From contig NZ_SMRO01000001.1 in the NCBI RefSeq assembly GCF_004359985.1, positions 1,426,001 to 1,490,000 on the forward strand: a stretch of 64,000 bases of DNA, read 5' to 3'. Source of the DNA: Paraburkholderia flava. GTDB lineage: Bacteria > Pseudomonadota > Gammaproteobacteria > Burkholderiales > Burkholderiaceae. Each line of letters starts with the position of its first letter. The first letter of the stretch is position 1. The notes beneath the pieces were generated by a model. It worked only from the letters and a program-made list of their open reading frames with translations. It was not told the DNA's origin and ran no database searches. Of the stretch, positions 61,402-64,000 are shown in pieces. Position numbers and translations under genes: made by a program.

Positions 61402-63845
61402 CGCTGCCCACGAACGATCGCGCGCCGTCGACGGTCCTGCGCGTCGACGCCCGCCGCCACGCAGACGCACCGCTGCCCGGCATGCTGACGATGGGCACGA
61501 ACGTGACGCCCGACGGTCGCGAGATCGGCATCAACCACCGCTACCTGACGCGCGACGGCAAGCCCTGGCTGCCCGTGATGGGCGAATGTCACTATGTCCG
61601 TGTGCCGGACACACAGTGGGACGATGCGCTCGCCGGCATCAAGGCGGCCGGCGTCGATATCGTTTCGTCCTACGTGTTCTGGTGTTTTCATGAAGCACGC
61701 GCCGGCGAGTTCGACTGGAGCGGACGACGCAACCTGCGACGCTTCGTCGACGCATGCACGCGACACGGCCTGCTCGCTTTCGTGCGGATCGGTCCGTGGG
61801 TGCATGCCGAGGCTCGCTACGGCGGCCTGCCCGGCTGGATCGTCGACCAGATGCCGTCACGCTGCGACGACCCTGTCTACCTCGATTACGTGCGGCGCTT
61901 CTATCAGGAAATCGCGGCACAGCTCGACGGCCTGCTATGGAAGGACGGCGGTCCGGTCATCGGCGTGCAGATCGAGAACGAATACAACCTGACCGGCCCG
62001 CAGCAGGGTGCGCAACACATCGCGACGCTCAATCGGCTCGCGCGCGATGCCGGCCTGGATGTGCCGATCTATACGGTCACCGGCTGGGACAACGCCGTAT
62101 TTCCGCACGACGAAGTCACGCCGGTATTCGGTGGCTATCCGGATCTGCCGTGGAGCGCATCGAGCGAAGCGGCGCCGCCCAACGAAGTCTATGGCTTTCG
62201 CTTCACGAGCCGGGTAGGCGGCGATCTCGGCGCGCAAACCCACAACACCGGGCCAGGCGATGTCGACGCGGTTGCCGCCCAGACGCCCTTTCTCGGCGCC
62301 GAATACGGCGGCGGCGTGCCCACCATGTATCGCCGTCGCCCGGTGCTCGATCCCGACGACGTCGCAGCGATGCTGCCGGTCCAGCTCGGCTCCGGCGTCA
62401 ATCTGTACGGCTACTACATGCTGTACGGCGGGCGCAATCCGCCGGGTGAACGCAACGGCCACGAGTCGACCGCAACCGGCGGCTACAACGATCTGCCGGC
62501 CGTTCACTACGACTTCCAGGCACCGTTCGGCGCGAACGGCGAGCCTCATGCAGTGCTGGGCAAGCTGCGACCGTTCCACCTGTTCCTGCAGGAATGGGGC
62601 AGCCTGCTCGCGACCTGCGCGGTTCACGCGCCCGCGCAACTGTCGAACGCCGCCGACGATCTCGACACGCCCCGCTTCTCCGTGCGTGCCGACGGCAAGC
62701 GCGGCTTTCTGTTTTTCAACAGTCACGTGCGGCAGCATGCGATGGCCGCGCAACGCGGCGTGCGCTTCGAGATCGAACTCGCGACGCGAACGATCTGCGT
62801 GCCCGCGCAGCCGGTCGACCTTCCGTCCGGCGCGTATTTCATCTGGCCGCTGGGCCTCGCGCTCGAGGACATCGCGCTGCGCTATGCGACGGCGCAACCC
62901 GTCACGCGGCTCGCGACAACGGACGGTGCGACGTATGTGTTCGCCGCGACCGACGGCATCGCACCCGAGTTCGCCATCGAAGCGTCGACGGTCGCCGGCC
63001 TCCGCGATGCGACGACTGGCGATCCGCTCGCGACCAACGCACTGGATGGCGCGCTCATCCTGCGGCCCGATCCCGGCAAGTCAATCGTATTGACCAGTGC
63101 GGGCGGCCAGCGCGTCACGCTGATCGTACTCACGCCACGCGACATCGTGCGTATGACGGTGCTGCCGTTCGACGGTCAGCGCAGGCTCCTGCTCACGGAT
63201 GCGCATGCGTTCGAACGGGATGGCAAGCTCGTGCTGCGCTCGATCGGCGCGCCGTCGTTCGAGCTCAGCGTGTACCCGCCGCTATCTAGCAGTCCCGACG
63301 CATCGCACGCCATCGACGACGTAGCGTCCCATGACCTGTTCCAGCGCTTCAGGGTCTGTGCGCCGACCGTCGCCTGCGACGTGCGCGTCGAGCCGATCCG
63401 CGACGCCCGGCCGATGCCCGCGATCGCGATCGGCGGTCCCGCGAACGCGGCGCTCGAACCGCCGCTGGAAGCGTTCGGCAACGCAGCGGCATGGCGCATC
63501 GAATTGCCGCAAACGGCACTGGATGCGCCCGGCTTGAGCAACGCGTATCTGTCGATCCGCTATGCCGGCGACATCGGTCGGCTGTTCTCGGGCACCACAC
63601 TGATCGACGATCATTTCTATACGGGCCTCCCGTGGCAGATTGGAATCCGCAACGTCGCGATCGATCCGGCGCAACCGTTGACGCTGACCGTCCTGCCGCT
63701 GCGCGCGGATGCGCCGATCTATCTGGACTGCCGCTATGACCCGCGTTCCGATACGCGCGAAACGCACGAAACGCACGAACAGATCGCCCGCGTGGAGAGC
63801 GTCACGTGGGTGCCTGAATATGAAACGACGCTGTCGCCTGGCTAG
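61398..63845 (+). CDS. Family 35 beta-galactosidase
   Basis: An 815-residue GH35-type enzyme. The acid/base is Glu195 in IENEYN and the nucleophile Glu302 in FLGAEYGGG. The substrate-entry motif LPVMGECHYVRVP and WVHAEARYGGLPGW are typical. C-terminal beta-sandwich domains follow. No signal peptide is present, so it is cytoplasmic. The ATG overlaps the GH42 stop (ATGA), so both galactosidases are produced together. They probably split different linkages of the same imported oligosaccharides. Confidence 0.92.
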   Translation: MTLPTNDRAPSTVLRVDARRHADAPLPGMLTMGTNVTPDGREIGINHRYLTRDGKPWLPVMGECHYVRVPDTQWDDALAGIKAAGVDIVSSYVFWCFHEARAGEFDWSGRRNLRRFVDACTRHGLLAFVRIGPWVHAEARYGGLPGWIVDQMPSRCDDPVYLDYVRRFYQEIAAQLDGLLWKDGGPVIGVQIENEYNLTGPQQGAQHIATLNRLARDAGLDVPIYTVTGWDNAVFPHDEVTPVFGGYPDLPWSASSEAAPPNEVYGFRFTSRVGGDLGAQTHNTGPGDVDAVAAQTPFLGAEYGGGVPTMYRRRPVLDPDDVAAMLPVQLGSGVNLYGYYMLYGGRNPPGERNGHESTATGGYNDLPAVHYDFQAPFGANGEPHAVLGKLRPFHLFLQEWGSLLATCAVHAPAQLSNAADDLDTPRFSVRADGKRGFLFFNSHVRQHAMAAQRGVRFEIELATRTICVPAQPVDLPSGAYFIWPLGLALEDIALRYATAQPVTRLATTDGATYVFAATDGIAPEFAIEASTVAGLRDATTGDPLATNALDGALILRPDPGKSIVLTSAGGQRVTLIVLTPRDIVRMTVLPFDGQRRLLLTDAHAFERDGKLVLRSIGAPSFELSVYPPLSSSPDASHAIDDVASHDLFQRFRVCAPTVACDVRVEPIRDARPMPAIAIGGPANAALEPPLEAFGNAAAWRIELPQTALDAPGLSNAYLSIRYAGDIGRLFSGTTLIDDHFYTGLPWQIGIRNVAIDPAQPLTLTVLPLRADAPIYLDCRYDPRSDTRETHETHEQIARVESVTWVPEYETTLSPG

Positions 63846-63942
63846 CGAACGCCTCGGGCCCGATCCAGCTGCGGATGGTGCGCTCGTCAGGTGGTGCCGA
63901 TTTGTCCGTGATCCTGTCGCCGGTTTGAGGAGGCTGTTTCAT
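63802..63942 (-). pseudogene. Possible N-terminal remnant of a DUF3788-like gene
   Basis: A 46-codon frame from ATG 63942, with a possible AGGAG-type site upstream. It contains KSAPPDERTIRSWIGPEAFA, which resembles the start of DUF3788-type proteins. It then runs into the antisense of the GH35 3' end and stops. The resemblance ends within a few bases of the GH35 stop, so the rest of the gene appears to have been replaced. Identification is from memory of the family and is weak. Confidence 0.3.
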
Positions 63943-64000
63943 GTGGCTGTCCTCTGCCTCTTGATGGACGGAATGCTTTCGATGGGCGTCGCTGCCGCAC

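Noticed and set aside
59653..61470. 605-codon minus-strand frame opposite the GH42 gene
   Set aside because: Antisense shadow; GH42 catalytic residues and length on the plus strand are complete.

Overview
The window is GC-rich DNA with dense, often overlapping genes. The gene families point to a Burkholderia-group betaproteobacterium (Burkholderia, Paraburkholderia or Caballeronia). Pointers are the hopanoid side-chain genes hpnJ/L/I/K, many LysR/TetR/GlxA regulators paired with divergent targets, two tripartite efflux systems and a Pnkp/Hen1 RNA-repair pair. No rRNA, tRNA, CRISPR array, intact transposase or replication origin was recognised.

Left part, about 1-20.9 kb: a two-component system (kinase cut by the left edge) is divergent from an RND efflux operon (1.3-6.9 kb). 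A minus-strand hopanoid block follows (6.9-12.2 kb). Then come a MerR regulator with a divergent alpha/beta hydrolase (12.4-13.8 kb), a 791-residue secreted protein with two chitin-binding-type modules and a long Pro-Thr linker (13.9-16.3 kb), and the Hen1-Pnkp pair (16.9-20.8 kb). The same 17-bp tandem motif, resembling the box of PmrA/QseB response regulators, lies between the two-component system and the efflux operon and at two places in the hopanoid block. This suggests one stress regulon.

Middle, about 21-46 kb: this is stress and detoxification accessory DNA. It holds a HAD phosphatase, a LysR regulator, a KatA catalase preceded on the same strand by HD-domain, DoxX, XapX, isochorismatase-like and SDR genes, a TetR/NmrA divergent pair, an EmrAB-type efflux operon with a divergent LysR, Mug glycosylase with a GlxA regulator, a decayed second GlxA with ArsR and HMA-like genes, and an rraA-like/LysR/hydrolase group sharing a promoter element. 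An SDR/TetR divergent pair, another LysR and two NTF2-fold proteins complete it.

Right part, 46-64 kb: a lipoprotein and a clear terminator precede the most unusual locus (47.2-49.3 kb). It encodes a protein of tandem 35-residue helical repeats with a Ser/Pro-rich, basic N-terminus. It is split by an apparent frame-breaking deletion and followed by an orphan HrpB1/HrpK-like gene of the type III secretion kind. KatG follows, then a deletion scar in which a LysR gene and an MFS gene have both lost their 5' ends. The last operon is a LacI-controlled ABC sugar uptake system with GH42 and GH35 beta-galactosidases, for import and hydrolysis of galactosides.
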